Assembly (NCBI GenBank): GCA_963822695.1
Contig: CAWGJH010000032.1
Coordinates: 1-64,000, forward strand
Source of the DNA: GCA-003244245 sp963822695
GTDB lineage: Bacteria; Actinomycetota; Actinomycetes; Mycobacteriales; Pseudonocardiaceae
Reading direction: 5' to 3'
DNA length: 64,000 nt
The notes below the pieces were generated by a model. It did not search any database. It saw only the letters and a program-made list of their open reading frames with translations, and was not told where the DNA came from. This document shows positions 25,727 to 34,396 of this stretch, piece after piece; positions within the stretch are counted from its first letter, which is position 1, and each line of letters starts with the position of its first letter. The position numbers were made by a program, and so were the translations under genes.

Positions 25727-26225
25727 ACAGTTCGACCGGCTGCTATCTGACTTTGAGCGGGAGGCTATCCATCTGGAGACCCGTGACGCGTACGGGACGG
25801 CGGTAGAGCTGCCGCATATGGCCAAGTGGGCAGCCGGGAAAGTTGACGACCTAAAGTGGCTTGAGGATTGGTGTGCCACGCTGCGTGAGCATGTTCAGGC
25901 GGGGAAGTCGGTGCGCCGGGCGCGAATTGTTTCAGAACCCCTTAGTGACTATCAGCGCTGGTCTTACAGTATTGCTCATCCTATGGTTGAGGCCGGTGAG
26001 GATATTCGCTGGGTACCGCGCCGCCTGGTGTCCTCGATCAGCCTGCCCGGAAACGACTTCTACCTGTTCGATGATCGCCTGATCGTTTTCCTGATCTACG
26101 CGGGAAACGGCTTGGCCACCGACAAGGTGGTCTCGACTGACTCGGCTGATATTCGACTGTGCCGGGCGGCTTTTGAGGCCGTGTGGAAGCTGTCGATACC
26201 CCACCGTGACTACAAGCCCGTCTAG
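25707..26225 (+). CDS. DUF6879 family protein (cassette 1)
   Basis: 172 residues with the family features FDRLLSDFEREAIHLETRDA at the N-terminus, WLEDWCATLREHVQAGKSVR, then RARIVSEPLSDYQRWSY, GEDIRWVPRR and NDFYLFDDRLIVFLIYAG, ending near SIPHRDY. DUF6879 proteins occur next to XRE-DUF5753 regulators in actinobacteria and have no established biochemical role. GTG 25707 has AGGCAGG upstream. It overlaps the preceding and following genes by about 20 bp each, forming a tightly coupled three-gene unit. The paralogue at 35536 has the same order of motifs. Confidence 0.88.
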   Translation: MTSITDEQFDRLLSDFEREAIHLETRDAYGTAVELPHMAKWAAGKVDDLKWLEDWCATLREHVQAGKSVRRARIVSEPLSDYQRWSYSIAHPMVEAGEDIRWVPRRLVSSISLPGNDFYLFDDRLIVFLIYAGNGLATDKVVSTDSADIRLCRAAFEAVWKLSIPHRDYKPV

Positions 26226-27057
26226 CTCCGTCAAGCAGGCGCGAGAGGCCCTGGGGGTTCGCCTGCGTGAGGTGCGCAAGGACGCGGGCCTTTCCGGGCG
26301 GGCGTTGGCGGCGGCGACAGGCCGGCACTTCACCCGCGTAAGCAAGATCGAGCACGCAGTACAGGCACCCACCGATCAGGACATCCGCGATTGGTGCCGT
26401 GCCTGTGGGGCTGAAGACCAAATCCCCGATTTGCTGGCCACCCTGCGCGCCGTAGAATCCTCCTATCTGGAGTTTCGCCGGCAGGCCCGCGCGGGGATGA
26501 AACGAGTACTGGGCGCGCACACCTTAGAGCTGTATGAACACACAAACCTGTTTCGCATCTATGAGCACAACGTGATACCCGGCATGTTTCAGACCACCGA
26601 ATACTGCGCCGCGATGCTGTCGTTTTGGATCAAGTTCCTTGACACACCCAATGACCTTGCCGAAGCTGTCGCGGCCCGCATGCAGCGGCAGCGGGTGATT
26701 TACCACGGTAGCAAAAAATTCGTGACCGTACTGGAAGAACAAGCGTTGCGGACCTGGTTCGGTACCGCGCAAACACAGGCCGGACAGTTGGACCGTCTAC
26801 TTGCGGTCATGTCACTGCCGAATGTGTGGCTCGGTATCGTGCCCATGATGACCGAACGGGTCGCGGTAGGTTCGGCGGGCTTTTGGATCTTCGATGACAC
26901 CTTGGCCGCCTTGGAAACACCCACAGCAAGCATCGAGGTCACCAGGCCGCAAGAGATCGCCCTGTACGCCCGCATGTTCGAAGCCCTCAAAGCCCCGGCC
27001 GTCTACGGGCGAGCGGCGCGGGCGCTCATCACCAAGGCCATTGACGAACTCAGCTAG
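26206..27057 (+). CDS. XRE-family regulator with DUF5753 (cassette 1)
   Basis: 283 residues from GTG 26206, which is 20 bp inside the DUF6879 gene; this matches the 284-residue paralogue at 36069. The N-terminal helix-turn-helix reads LGVRLREVRKDAGLSGRALA then HFTRVSKIEHAVQAPTDQDI. DUF5753 follows from about residue 90, with LFRIYEHNVIPGMFQTTEYC, QRVIYHGSKKF, LRTWFG and LGIVPMMTERV, ending near RALITKAIDELS. Such proteins are the WhiJ/Scr1-type DNA-binding partners of small acidic or DUF proteins in actinomycete development and silencing modules. Regulation of its own operon is suggested by repeated half-sites on both sides. Confidence 0.92.
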   Translation: MTTSPSSSVKQAREALGVRLREVRKDAGLSGRALAAATGRHFTRVSKIEHAVQAPTDQDIRDWCRACGAEDQIPDLLATLRAVESSYLEFRRQARAGMKRVLGAHTLELYEHTNLFRIYEHNVIPGMFQTTEYCAAMLSFWIKFLDTPNDLAEAVAARMQRQRVIYHGSKKFVTVLEEQALRTWFGTAQTQAGQLDRLLAVMSLPNVWLGIVPMMTERVAVGSAGFWIFDDTLAALETPTASIEVTRPQEIALYARMFEALKAPAVYGRAARALITKAIDELS

Positions 27058-27106
27058 CACAACCTCCGGCCCCCACTCACCCCAGTAAGCCCCATACCAC
27101 GTCTTG

Positions 27107-27123
27107 TCGCAATTTTTCGCAAC
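27107..27123 (-). promoter_or_regulatory. Second TTGCGA half-site pair
   Basis: On the minus strand GTTGCGAAAAATTGCGA: two perfect TTGCGA half-sites 10 bp apart, matching the element at 25469-25485 in 16 of 17 positions. It lies 41 bp upstream of the next gene (27165), suggesting that gene belongs to the same regulon. Confidence 0.55.
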
Positions 27124-27164
27124 ATCCTTCCAAGGTGACCGGGCATATCCTAGCATCAGGGGAC

Positions 27165-27596
27165 ATGACGACGAACCAGATCATTGCCATAATGGACAGT
27201 CGTCGAGGTCAGGGCATGCTCAGTGACGACAACACCACACGCGCTCGCCTCCCCACTGATCTTGCACGCTGCCGGGTATGTGGATACCGGGCTGTGTTAC
27301 ACGATGGGCTTTTCATCCACGAGACGGCGGCCCTGTTCACCGTTCTAATCCTCGGCTGCAACAATCCCGACCCCTATCCGTTCACACACGACAGTCAACC
27401 AACGTTGTCCAGCAGTCGCCAGCCGTATACACCCATCACCTGCGGGCGGTCACCGGACATGGGGAACCTGTTACGCGCCACAGCAATCGGCGTGCTGAAC
27501 ACGCACACCAACACCATGGGGCAGTGCCCGGTATGCGGCTTCCCGTGGCCATGTCAGCCGGCCGTGGCGGCCGAACACCACCTCGCCGCCCTGTAG
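27165..27596 (+). CDS. Hypothetical Cys-rich protein with two zinc-knuckle-like motifs
   Basis: 143 residues from ATG 27165, chosen for AGGGGAC just upstream; the frame is open from 27135. It contains CRVCGYRAVLHDGLFIH in the first half and GQCPVCGFPWPCQPAVAAEH near the C-terminus. The second block is a C-x2-C-x5-C pattern common at the end of small actinobacterial proteins and probably binds zinc. No family name is assigned. It lies downstream of the XRE gene of cassette 1 and shares its operator-like sequence, so coregulation is likely. Confidence 0.65.
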   Translation: MTTNQIIAIMDSRRGQGMLSDDNTTRARLPTDLARCRVCGYRAVLHDGLFIHETAALFTVLILGCNNPDPYPFTHDSQPTLSSSRQPYTPITCGRSPDMGNLLRATAIGVLNTHTNTMGQCPVCGFPWPCQPAVAAEHHLAAL

Positions 27597-27699
27597 GCCC
27601 CTCCAAGCTGGGTCAGGCCGGTAACGCTTGCCATTGCGCCGTTACCGGCCCGACCCGCCACGTCCGCCACCTGTAATCTGAGCATCCAAGGAAGTAGCG

Positions 27700-27978
27700 A
27701 TGACTTTATGGCTGCCGGCTTCAGCGTGTCCGCACCCGGGGGATGCGCTGTTTGGGGAGCTGGACCCACTCACCAAGCTGGCGGTCATGTGCCGTCAATG
27801 CGGCAGCGCATGGGATGAAAGCAACGTCCCTGGTGACGTCATCGACACGCTCACCGAACTGTTGGAGCAAGGCCGCTTCACACCCAAGACCCAACCCGGT
27901 GAACGGCCCATGCCAGGATTCTTAGACGCATACCAGCAAGACACGCTCACCGCGCTGGACAGTCGCCAGTGCCTTTGA
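27700..27978 (+). CDS. Hypothetical protein with paired cysteines
   Basis: 92 residues. ATG 27700 has AAGGAAG eight bases upstream. The N-terminal half has SACPHPGD and, 20 residues on, CRQCGSAWDE, which together could form a zinc site; the rest (VIDTLTELLEQGRF) is helical in character. I do not recognise the family. It is the third plus-strand small gene after the XRE gene and may be part of the same accessory group. Confidence 0.55.
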   Translation: MTLWLPASACPHPGDALFGELDPLTKLAVMCRQCGSAWDESNVPGDVIDTLTELLEQGRFTPKTQPGERPMPGFLDAYQQDTLTALDSRQCL

Positions 27979-28169
27979 TACTTTGATCGGTACTCTGCGG
28001 ACCGCACAGCAGCATGATTTTAACGATAAATTCATCAGCGCAACTGACCGCTCCGCCCGGATCGAACCCAGAAAGAACCTGCCGCTAAATCAACCATAGC
28101 CAGTGAAGTCATATCGGGCCCTGAGTTCAGGAATTCGGCAGAACACTATCAATCAAAGGGCGCCAAAGT

Positions 28170-28319
28170 ATGATCATCATCTCTCGCGAAATGGCGTGGA
28201 TTTCTATCGACCCCCCATTCGCCACTCAAGCGGCAGTCTTAGATTCTATCCGTGTCAACGGCCTGATCGATGCATTTACCCAAGCTGTCACACAAGCACG
28301 CGGTGACACAAATCCGTGA
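28170..28319 (+). CDS. Possible 49-residue protein
   Basis: A short frame from ATG 28170 (AAAGGG 10 nt upstream) encodes MIIISREMAWISID, then FATQAAVLDSIRVNG and AFTQAVTQARGDTNP. The composition is protein-like, with balanced hydrophobic and polar residues and an amphipathic helical second half, unlike the Arg/Pro-rich shadow frames. It overlaps the next frame by 17 bp (start GTG 28303), which suggests coupling. No homologue comes to mind. Confidence 0.4.
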   Translation: MIIISREMAWISIDPPFATQAAVLDSIRVNGLIDAFTQAVTQARGDTNP

Positions 28320-28896
28320 GCCATATCTGGCAGATTCAGCACCGGCTGTCCGCCGAGCAGCTGAAAACCCCCAAGCCGAGCCGACACAGAAACAGCTTGC
28401 ACGACTGGCCAATGCCACCCGCATGCTCCTGGCCCAGCATCAGGTGAACCAGGCCGGCCACTGCCGCATATGCCGCAGGTCACGATGGTGGCGACTTCCT
28501 CGCAGGACCTGCACCATCTACGCACCATTCGTTAACAGAACGGAACATTACTTACGGGATACTAATTTCATGACTCCGAGTGCTTCAAAAATCAAGCTGT
28601 CCACTGATCGCCCACAAGCGCAACTAAGGCGAGTCTCACCCCGCCCCAACCGGTCGTCCTCGACGTCGAAGTCCAGCTCATCCTTGCCGATCTTGCCGAT
28701 CCGACTGGACCTGGAAATTTCACACTGCTGGATTCGAAGATTTTCCTCCTGGGGCTCGCATGTTACTTCGCGTTGCCCAGCCAGCGCGTTCAGCTGCCAT
28801 CACAAGCTGGGAAGGATAAGCACAATGCCTGAGCAACCACAGTTGACCTGCCAGTCATGCGCAATGATCACACCTCACTCTGGTCCCAGTACGTAG
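28303..28896 (+). CDS. Cys/Trp-rich small protein, C-terminal part uncertain
   Basis: From GTG 28303 the frame encodes a helical stretch (LARLANATRMLLAQHQVNQA) and then GHCRICRRSRWWRLPRRTC, a C-x2-C...C motif seen in small actinobacterial zinc-binding proteins. Beyond about residue 95 the frame turns Ser/Arg-rich. From about 28606 the +1 frame reads much more sensibly (VVLDVEVQLILADLADPTG, then LLDSKIFLLGLACYFALPS) to a stop at 28830-28832, but has no start codon. A frameshift or two abutting genes is possible. A degraded copy of the Cys region lies at 25112-25190. Confidence 0.4.
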   Translation: MTQIREPYLADSAPAVRRAAENPQAEPTQKQLARLANATRMLLAQHQVNQAGHCRICRRSRWWRLPRRTCTIYAPFVNRTEHYLRDTNFMTPSASKIKLSTDRPQAQLRRVSPRPNRSSSTSKSSSSLPILPIRLDLEISHCWIRRFSSWGSHVTSRCPASAFSCHHKLGRISTMPEQPQLTCQSCAMITPHSGPST

Positions 28897-29576
28897 ATCA
28901 CACACGACTGCGCTGGGGGAAGGATGATCACCATCGTGACGTACGCGTGCGTACGATGTGGATCGGTGGTGAGCCACCGCGTCATGCCGGTCGAGATGGC
29001 ACCGACAGGCGCTGGCGATTACCGAGAGTGACATAACATCGCGAGGAGTCACAACACAAGACGCAGGTGTTGCGGCCTCTTGGCTGAGCTCGGGTCGGCG
29101 GGGTCGCGCTGAACACACCGCGGATCCGCACCACCCTGGCTGCGGTGCTCGCCTTCTCGGCAGCGTCCGGCGGGTTCGCCGCCACAGCCAGCCCGCACTA
29201 TCACCGCCCTGCTCACCTGCGCGACCAGGTCATCACGCCCATCCCGCGCCGCCCGGGGTGGCATCAACGACGACGGCTATGAGGTGAACTCGGGAGCTAA
29301 GAGCGCCTGGTGCGCCCACGAGAGGGCCCCTCGCGGAAACGAGGGGGAGGTGTTCCGCGAGGGGCGGCGGATCCGGCTGGGGGTCCCGAACCCGCATATC
29401 TCATTGTGCCACTATGGGAATGCTCCATGCGAGTGATACCCCGGCGTGGCGCGTACGTTACGCCGCGGCGTGGCGTCGTTGCCACCCATCTGAGTAATCC
29501 GGTGACAGCTCAGTGCCGACGAAACTGCGCGCGACCACCCCGGCCCTGAAACGTGCACCTGCAGTTGATCAGGTAG
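28833..29576. other. Gap with an inverted repeat, a signal-peptide remnant and a hairpin
   Basis: No intact gene is seen in these 744 bp. At 28940-28955 CGTACGC-GT-GCGTACG is a perfect inverted repeat. Between about 29103 and 29283 the plus strand reads as an export signal (IRTTLAAVLAFSAASGGFAA then TASPHYH) without a proper start codon, followed by unrelated sequence, so it looks like the start of a lost secreted protein. A strong hairpin lies at 29327-29364. The promoter of the emb gene is probably near the end. Confidence 0.5.
29327..29364. terminator. Strong hairpin upstream of emb 1
   Basis: CCCCTCGCGGAA (29327-29338) pairs perfectly with TTCCGCGAGGGG (29353-29364) across a 14-base loop. 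There is no T-tract. It may be a factor-independent terminator of the GC-rich type or a protein-binding site. Confidence 0.5.
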
Positions 29577-32500
29577 GTGGTGGTGGTGCCCAGGACGACG
29601 TCTACTCGGGATGACGTCGGGGCCGGGACCGGGGCCGGTTACCCTCCCGCGGTGCCCGCAGCCCCCCATTCGGAACGGACCATGGCGTGGCTGGCTGTGA
29701 GGTGGCAGACGGGGGTGCTGGCCGGGCTGGCCATCCTGACGCTCGTCGCGGCGGTCGGGGTGCTGCTGGCCCCAGTGGTCGCCGACGATCCGGTGGTCAG
29801 CTGGCCCCAGGCTGGTCAGCAGGCCCGCTCCACCGTGCTGCCGCTGGTGCCCTACCGGCCGTTGAGCCTGCATGCCCGAGTGCCGTGCACCGCGCTGTCC
29901 GCGCTGGACCGGCGGCCCGACGGCGGTGACGCGCTGCGCACCCTGCCCGGCACTGCCGGCACGCCGCGCACCGTCGGTCAGGGTCTGGTGGTCGCGGTGC
30001 ACCGCGGCGTCGTGCAGGTCAGCGCCTCCGGTGAGATCCTGTTGCGTGAGGTGCTGCCTGGCGGTGGGTGCACGTATCAGGTGCTGGCCGACGCCGGTGG
30101 GGTGCGAGTGCTGCGCGACGGGGCACCGCGGGGCTCTGCCGCGCTGCGAGTACCCGAGGTCAGTGAGCTGGCCACCGACGCCGACGGTCAACCGGCGAGC
30201 GCGGGTCTGGCGGTGTCGTTGCATACCGATGCCCGCTACGAGTCCACCCCGACGGCGCTGAAGATCTGCTTGCTGGCGGTGTGCGCCGCAGCCCTGCTGG
30301 TGCTGCTCGCCTTGGCGTGGCGGTGGTGGGGGGGGCGGGCAGCGCACAGTCAGGTGCCCAGCCAGCGACTCAGGCTGGGGGTGGCGGACGCGGTGCTGGT
30401 GGTTGTCTCGGCGGTGTGGGTGCTGCTTGCCCCGACGAACTTCGATGATCCGTGGTACCTGCTGATGGCCCGCGGTGCCAACACCTCCGGCTCGGTCGGC
30501 AATGCGATCTACATGTTCAACGTCACCGAGAACCCCTTCGTGGCCAGCCAGTACGTGCTGCAGGTGTGGGGTTGGCTGGGTCAATTGTGCGGGGCGAGCT
30601 GGGGGCTGGCCTGGATGCGGCTGGTGCCGCTGAGCTACGGGCTAGCCACCTGGCTGCTGCTGCGCCTGTTCCTTGTCGTGGGTCTCGGTCGTGAGCTGGG
30701 TACCGGCCGGGCCGCATGGGCGCTCCTGGTGGCCTACCTGCTGTGGTGGCTGCCCTACGGGATGACGCTGCGCCCGGAGCCGCTGATCGTGCTGTTCGCC
30801 GCGGCGACGCTGCTGCTGGCTGAGCTGGCCCGGCGCCGCTACTCGGTCGGCGCGCTGGCCGTGGCCACCGCGACCACCGCGCTGGCGATGTCGGTCTCCC
30901 CGTCCGGGCTGGTCGCCGCAGCCCCGCTGGTGCTGGCGCTGCCCTGGCTGTGGCGCTGGCTGCGCGCGCAGGGTGCGCTGGCTCGGGTAGCCGCAGTCCT
31001 GCTGCTGGCCGCCTCGGGCACCAGCCTGGTGCTCGTCGGGTTCGCCGACGCCACCCTCGGCGACGTGCTGGAATCCACCGCCGTGCACCAGTGGTACTAC
31101 CAGACCTTCTCCTGGTACCAGGAAACAGTCCACTACCAGACGATCCTCAGCTTCGAAGACTCCAGCCAGTGGGCCCGCCGGGCCCCTGTCGTACTCACCA
31201 TCGCCGTCCTGCTCATCGTCGCGGTAGGCAGTGCCTGCCAGCTCGGCAAAGACCCGACCGGCAACGACTCCGTGCGCCGGCTGCTGGTACGCAGCGCGGC
31301 CTGCTCGGCATTAGCTCTGGCACTGCTTACGCCGACGCCCACCAAGTTTGTCAACCACTTCGGGGCGGCAGCTGCCGCGCCCACCGTACTGCTCGCCGCA
31401 GCCCTGCTGCGGTCCCCACTGCCTTATTACCGGCTCGGCCAGCGTCACTGGGCCGGCGTCATCACGGCTGCCGTGGGAACGGCGACATTGGTGGGCGCGA
31501 TGTCACTGAGCTTCGCGGGGCCGAACCTGTGGCGGCCCTACTCCGACCGGGGCCAGCCCTTCGGTGACCACCTCACCGCGGCCCAGGACCAGCCGGACCT
31601 AGCGAGCATGCGGCCGATGCTGGGACCTGTGCAGCTGGCCAACCCGACGCTCTGGGTGGCGGTCGCGCTCGTTGCGGCCGGTGGGATGTGGTGGTGGCAT
31701 CGCCGCAGTCGGGACACCAGGCTGACTCCCGACCGAGCAGTGCTGCTGGCCGGGTCGATCGCGATCGTGGTGATGACCATCGTCGTCTTCGTCTGGGCGC
31801 CGGTGCGCCAATACCCCGGCTGGTCGGTGGCCCTGTCCGCGACCCGAGCGGCACAGGGCGAGCCGTGCGCGCTAGCCGACTACGCACAGGTCCTCATCGA
31901 TACCCCGGCGCAACCGGTGCCCAGTGGACCAACGATCACCCAGGGAGCGTTCGCCGCGGCGGCGGGCAAGCCCTCACCAGTGCCGGCACCGGCTCCAGGC
32001 ACGCTCGTGTGGCACGACGCCGTCGGAAGCAACGTCGGAGGCGACGTCGGAAGAGGCGACGTCGGAAGAGACCCGGACACAGGCTCCCTGACACGCCCAG
32101 GGGGCCTGCTCGTGACGCCGTGGTTCGCGCTGCCCGCCGAGAGTGGCACCACCCTGCTGGTCCCGCTGCTCGGCGCTCGGGCGGCCCAGCAGCTGACCCT
32201 GGAGTACGCCACGGCCGCAGGGCCCACCGCTGCGGGCAGCACGCCGCTGCCGGTGGACCGCACCGTGCCGCAGACCCAGTGGCAACAGGCGGTCATCGCC
32301 CTGGACCGGCTGGGCTCGCGACGGCCGTCGCGGGTGCGGCTGGTCATTCGTGAGCAGGTGACCGGCGCCGAGAACTGGTTTGCGGTAGGCCAGCCGCGGC
32401 TGGCCAGGTGGCGCCCGCTGGCGGCACTCACCGCTGGACGACCGGTATACGTCAACCAGCTCACCGCGACCCTGTTGCCGTGTGTCAACCAGGTCGGCGT

Positions 32501-32819
32501 CGAGCATGGCATCGCGCGGGCACCCGAGGTGCTGGTGCGCAGCGACGAGGGATTCAGCCGAGGGTTCCTCGACCTCGCCTTCGAGATTTTGCGGGGCGGC
32601 ACGCTGGTGCCGGTGAGCCGCTCCGCGACCACCGTGCGGGTACCCGCTCGACTGGTGCCCAGTGGGCCGCCCACCCTCCCCTGGGGCCGGGTGGAGCGGG
32701 TGGTCTATGACCACCCCGTCGGGTTGGTCGACCTGCACGTCGAGACGCTCCGGCGGGCCGGCTGGACGCGACTTCCCACCCTGGCGGCCAAGAGCTACCA
32801 CGGGACGCCTACTGGCTGA
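29577..32819 (+). CDS. Emb-type arabinosyltransferase (emb 1)
   Basis: About 1080 residues. It is a GT-C membrane glycosyltransferase of the EmbA/B/C family, which adds arabinose from decaprenyl-phosphoryl-arabinose to cell-wall arabinan. Visible features are an N-terminal helix, a first extracellular domain (APVVADDPVVSWPQAGQ, STVLPLVPYRPLSL), the GT-C acidic motif NFDDPWYLLMARG with NVTENPF, about a dozen helices, and a C-terminal carbohydrate-binding domain (VSRSATTVRVPARL, WGRVERVVYDHPVGLVDLHV). The acidic motif differs from the DDGY form of mycobacterial Emb. Start GTG 29577 gives a long N-terminus; ATG 29682 (MAWLAVRW) is possible. A GDVGR segment is tandemly duplicated near 32040. vapBC follows 86 bp downstream. 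Confidence 0.92.
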   Translation: MVVVPRTTSTRDDVGAGTGAGYPPAVPAAPHSERTMAWLAVRWQTGVLAGLAILTLVAAVGVLLAPVVADDPVVSWPQAGQQARSTVLPLVPYRPLSLHARVPCTALSALDRRPDGGDALRTLPGTAGTPRTVGQGLVVAVHRGVVQVSASGEILLREVLPGGGCTYQVLADAGGVRVLRDGAPRGSAALRVPEVSELATDADGQPASAGLAVSLHTDARYESTPTALKICLLAVCAAALLVLLALAWRWWGGRAAHSQVPSQRLRLGVADAVLVVVSAVWVLLAPTNFDDPWYLLMARGANTSGSVGNAIYMFNVTENPFVASQYVLQVWGWLGQLCGASWGLAWMRLVPLSYGLATWLLLRLFLVVGLGRELGTGRAAWALLVAYLLWWLPYGMTLRPEPLIVLFAAATLLLAELARRRYSVGALAVATATTALAMSVSPSGLVAAAPLVLALPWLWRWLRAQGALARVAAVLLLAASGTSLVLVGFADATLGDVLESTAVHQWYYQTFSWYQETVHYQTILSFEDSSQWARRAPVVLTIAVLLIVAVGSACQLGKDPTGNDSVRRLLVRSAACSALALALLTPTPTKFVNHFGAAAAAPTVLLAAALLRSPLPYYRLGQRHWAGVITAAVGTATLVGAMSLSFAGPNLWRPYSDRGQPFGDHLTAAQDQPDLASMRPMLGPVQLANPTLWVAVALVAAGGMWWWHRRSRDTRLTPDRAVLLAGSIAIVVMTIVVFVWAPVRQYPGWSVALSATRAAQGEPCALADYAQVLIDTPAQPVPSGPTITQGAFAAAAGKPSPVPAPAPGTLVWHDAVGSNVGGDVGRGDVGRDPDTGSLTRPGGLLVTPWFALPAESGTTLLVPLLGARAAQQLTLEYATAAGPTAAGSTPLPVDRTVPQTQWQQAVIALDRLGSRRPSRVRLVIREQVTGAENWFAVGQPRLARWRPLAALTAGRPVYVNQLTATLLPCVNQVGVEHGIARAPEVLVRSDEGFSRGFLDLAFEILRGGTLVPVSRSATTVRVPARLVPSGPPTLPWGRVERVVYDHPVGLVDLHVETLRRAGWTRLPTLAAKSYHGTPTG

Positions 32820-32905
32820 GCCAGTAGGCGTCGTCCCCTAGGGCACGGCGGCCCCCACAGCAGGAGTGCCGCCGCAGCGACTCACCTGGCAGGTATTCTT
32901 TCGAT

Positions 32906-33184
32906 GTGACACACGTTCCGCCTGAATGCCCTGGCGTCGAGGTCACCGTCAATGATCAGGGTCGGGTGACGATTCCGGCCCAGGTGCGTCGGGCGGCCGG
33001 GATCGAGGCCGGGGTGCCCCTGGTGGCGTACGTGGAAGACGGACGTGTGGTGATCGAGACTCGCGAGCAACTCGCCGACCGCATTCGCCGCGACGTCGCT
33101 GCGGCCTGGACCGGCGAAGGATCAGTGGTGGACGAGCTGATCGCCGACCGCCGCGCGGACGCGGCCCGCGAGGCTCAAGGGTGA
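32906..33184 (+). CDS. vapB: AbrB-type antitoxin of a VapBC pair
   Basis: 92 residues. The SpoVT/AbrB swapped-hairpin DNA-binding fold reads VEVTVNDQGRVTIPAQVRRA, AGIEAGVPLVAYVEDGRVVI. The C-terminal half (ADRIRRDVAAAWTGEGSVVD) would wrap the toxin. VapB neutralises VapC and represses the operon with it. GTG 32906 is the first start giving the domain; its ribosome-binding site is weak. Its stop overlaps the vapC start (GTGA), the usual coupling of such pairs. Confidence 0.85.
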   Translation: MTHVPPECPGVEVTVNDQGRVTIPAQVRRAAGIEAGVPLVAYVEDGRVVIETREQLADRIRRDVAAAWTGEGSVVDELIADRRADAAREAQG

Positions 33185-33561
33185 AGGCGGTGTTAGATAG
33201 CTCTGCGGTGCTGGCGTGGCTGCGCGACGAACCCGGCGCCACCGTGGTGCACCCGTTGCTCCCCGTCGCGATCATGTCTGCTGCGAACTGGTCAGAAACC
33301 TGGCAGAAGATGCATCAGCACGGTGCCGACGCCAGCCGAGCAACCAGCCGGTTGCGCACCCTCGGGGTCCGAGTAGAACCGCTCACAGAGGCCGACGCGG
33401 TCACCGCCGCAAGCCTGTGGACGCGCACCCGCGCGGCGGGCCTGTCCCTGGCCGATCGATGCTGCCTGGCGCTGGCCGCCCGATTGGACCTCACCACAGT
33501 CACTGCGGACACCGCGTGGGCCGGACTCGACATCGACATCCCCGTGCGAATCATTCGCTGA
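33181..33561 (+). CDS. vapC: VapC-type PIN-domain toxin
   Basis: 126 residues. The PIN-domain acidic residues are visible as VLDSSAVLAWL (Asp6), SAANWSETWQK (Glu39), LSLADRCCLALA (Asp92) and TVTADTAW (Asp110). PIN toxins cleave tRNA or rRNA and are held inactive by VapB. The start GTG overlaps the antitoxin stop by 4 bp. The last two-thirds of this gene recur as a truncated copy at 37016-37250, just upstream of emb 2. Confidence 0.88.
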   Translation: MKAVLDSSAVLAWLRDEPGATVVHPLLPVAIMSAANWSETWQKMHQHGADASRATSRLRTLGVRVEPLTEADAVTAASLWTRTRAAGLSLADRCCLALAARLDLTTVTADTAWAGLDIDIPVRIIR

Positions 33562-33731
33562 CCGCGCACGCACCGGGTCTGGCTCGGCCGAACAGCTCCG
33601 CTCGTTCCGTGCCCAGCATCGACACCCTGCGCTCCTCAATCGCGACCGGGAAAGTAGCGGGAAGACGGCCGCGCGGTCCGGCCGGAGGATGGTAGCGGTC
33701 GTGATAGGGGGAGGGTCGTTCCGCGGCTGAG

Positions 33732-34361
33732 GTGTTCGTCTCCTATGCACGCGAGGACATGCCCTTCGTCCGCCGGCTGACCGACGCGCTCCAGGCCCGC
33801 AACCGCGAGGTCTGGGTTGATCTGGAGGACATCATGCCCTCCGCGCGCTGGCGGGAGGAGATCCGCACCGGCATCACCGGAGCGCACGCGGTCGCCTTCG
33901 TGATCAGTCCGGACTCGATTGTTTCCAAGGTCTGCCGGACCGAGCTCGACTACGCGACCGGAGCGTCCAAGCGCCTGGTCCCGATCCTCGCCCGGCAGAC
34001 CCCTCCCGAGGGCGTCCCATCGGCACTGGCCGAGCTGAACTGGCTGTCTTTTCTGGATGGCACCGACTTCGAGGCCGGCGTCGACCGGATGGTTGAGGTC
34101 CTGGATGCGGTGGCGTTCAGCTCGGACGGGCGAACCCTGGCCACCGGCAGCGCCGACCACACCATTCGGTTGTGGGACCCGGACACGACCCGGGTCACTG
34201 AGCAGCTCTGCCACATCATCGGGGCTCCTAGCCGGGCGGACTGGGCCCGGCTCATCCCCGACCTGCCCTACCTGCCCTACCTGCCCGTGAGGGGCGGCGT
34301 GATGGCTTCAGGGAAAAGTCCCTACTGCCACCCGGCTTTGTTCGCGTTTCCGGTGCGGTAG
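33732..34361 (+). CDS. TIR-domain protein with one residual WD40 repeat
   Basis: 209 residues. Residues 1-125 are a TIR_2 domain: FVSYAREDMPFVRRLTDALQ, VWVDLEDIMPSARWREEI, then SPDSIVSKVCRTELDYA, where Glu71 is at the position of the NADase catalytic glutamate of TIR enzymes. It passes directly into a single WD40 repeat (VAFSSDGRTLATGSADHTIR, LWDPDT) and the C-terminal end typical of large TIR-WD40 proteins (PSRADWARLIPDLPYLPY). Full-length relatives have a linker or membrane segment and many WD40 repeats, so an internal deletion probably removed them. GTG 33732 is forced by an in-frame TAG at 33705 and has no good ribosome-binding site. NADase activity and a defence role are inference; it may be a pseudogene. 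Confidence 0.7.
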   Translation: MFVSYAREDMPFVRRLTDALQARNREVWVDLEDIMPSARWREEIRTGITGAHAVAFVISPDSIVSKVCRTELDYATGASKRLVPILARQTPPEGVPSALAELNWLSFLDGTDFEAGVDRMVEVLDAVAFSSDGRTLATGSADHTIRLWDPDTTRVTEQLCHIIGAPSRADWARLIPDLPYLPYLPVRGGVMASGKSPYCHPALFAFPVR

Positions 34362-34396
34362 GGACAGGTCGGTCATGCGGCACCTCTCGATGGTGT

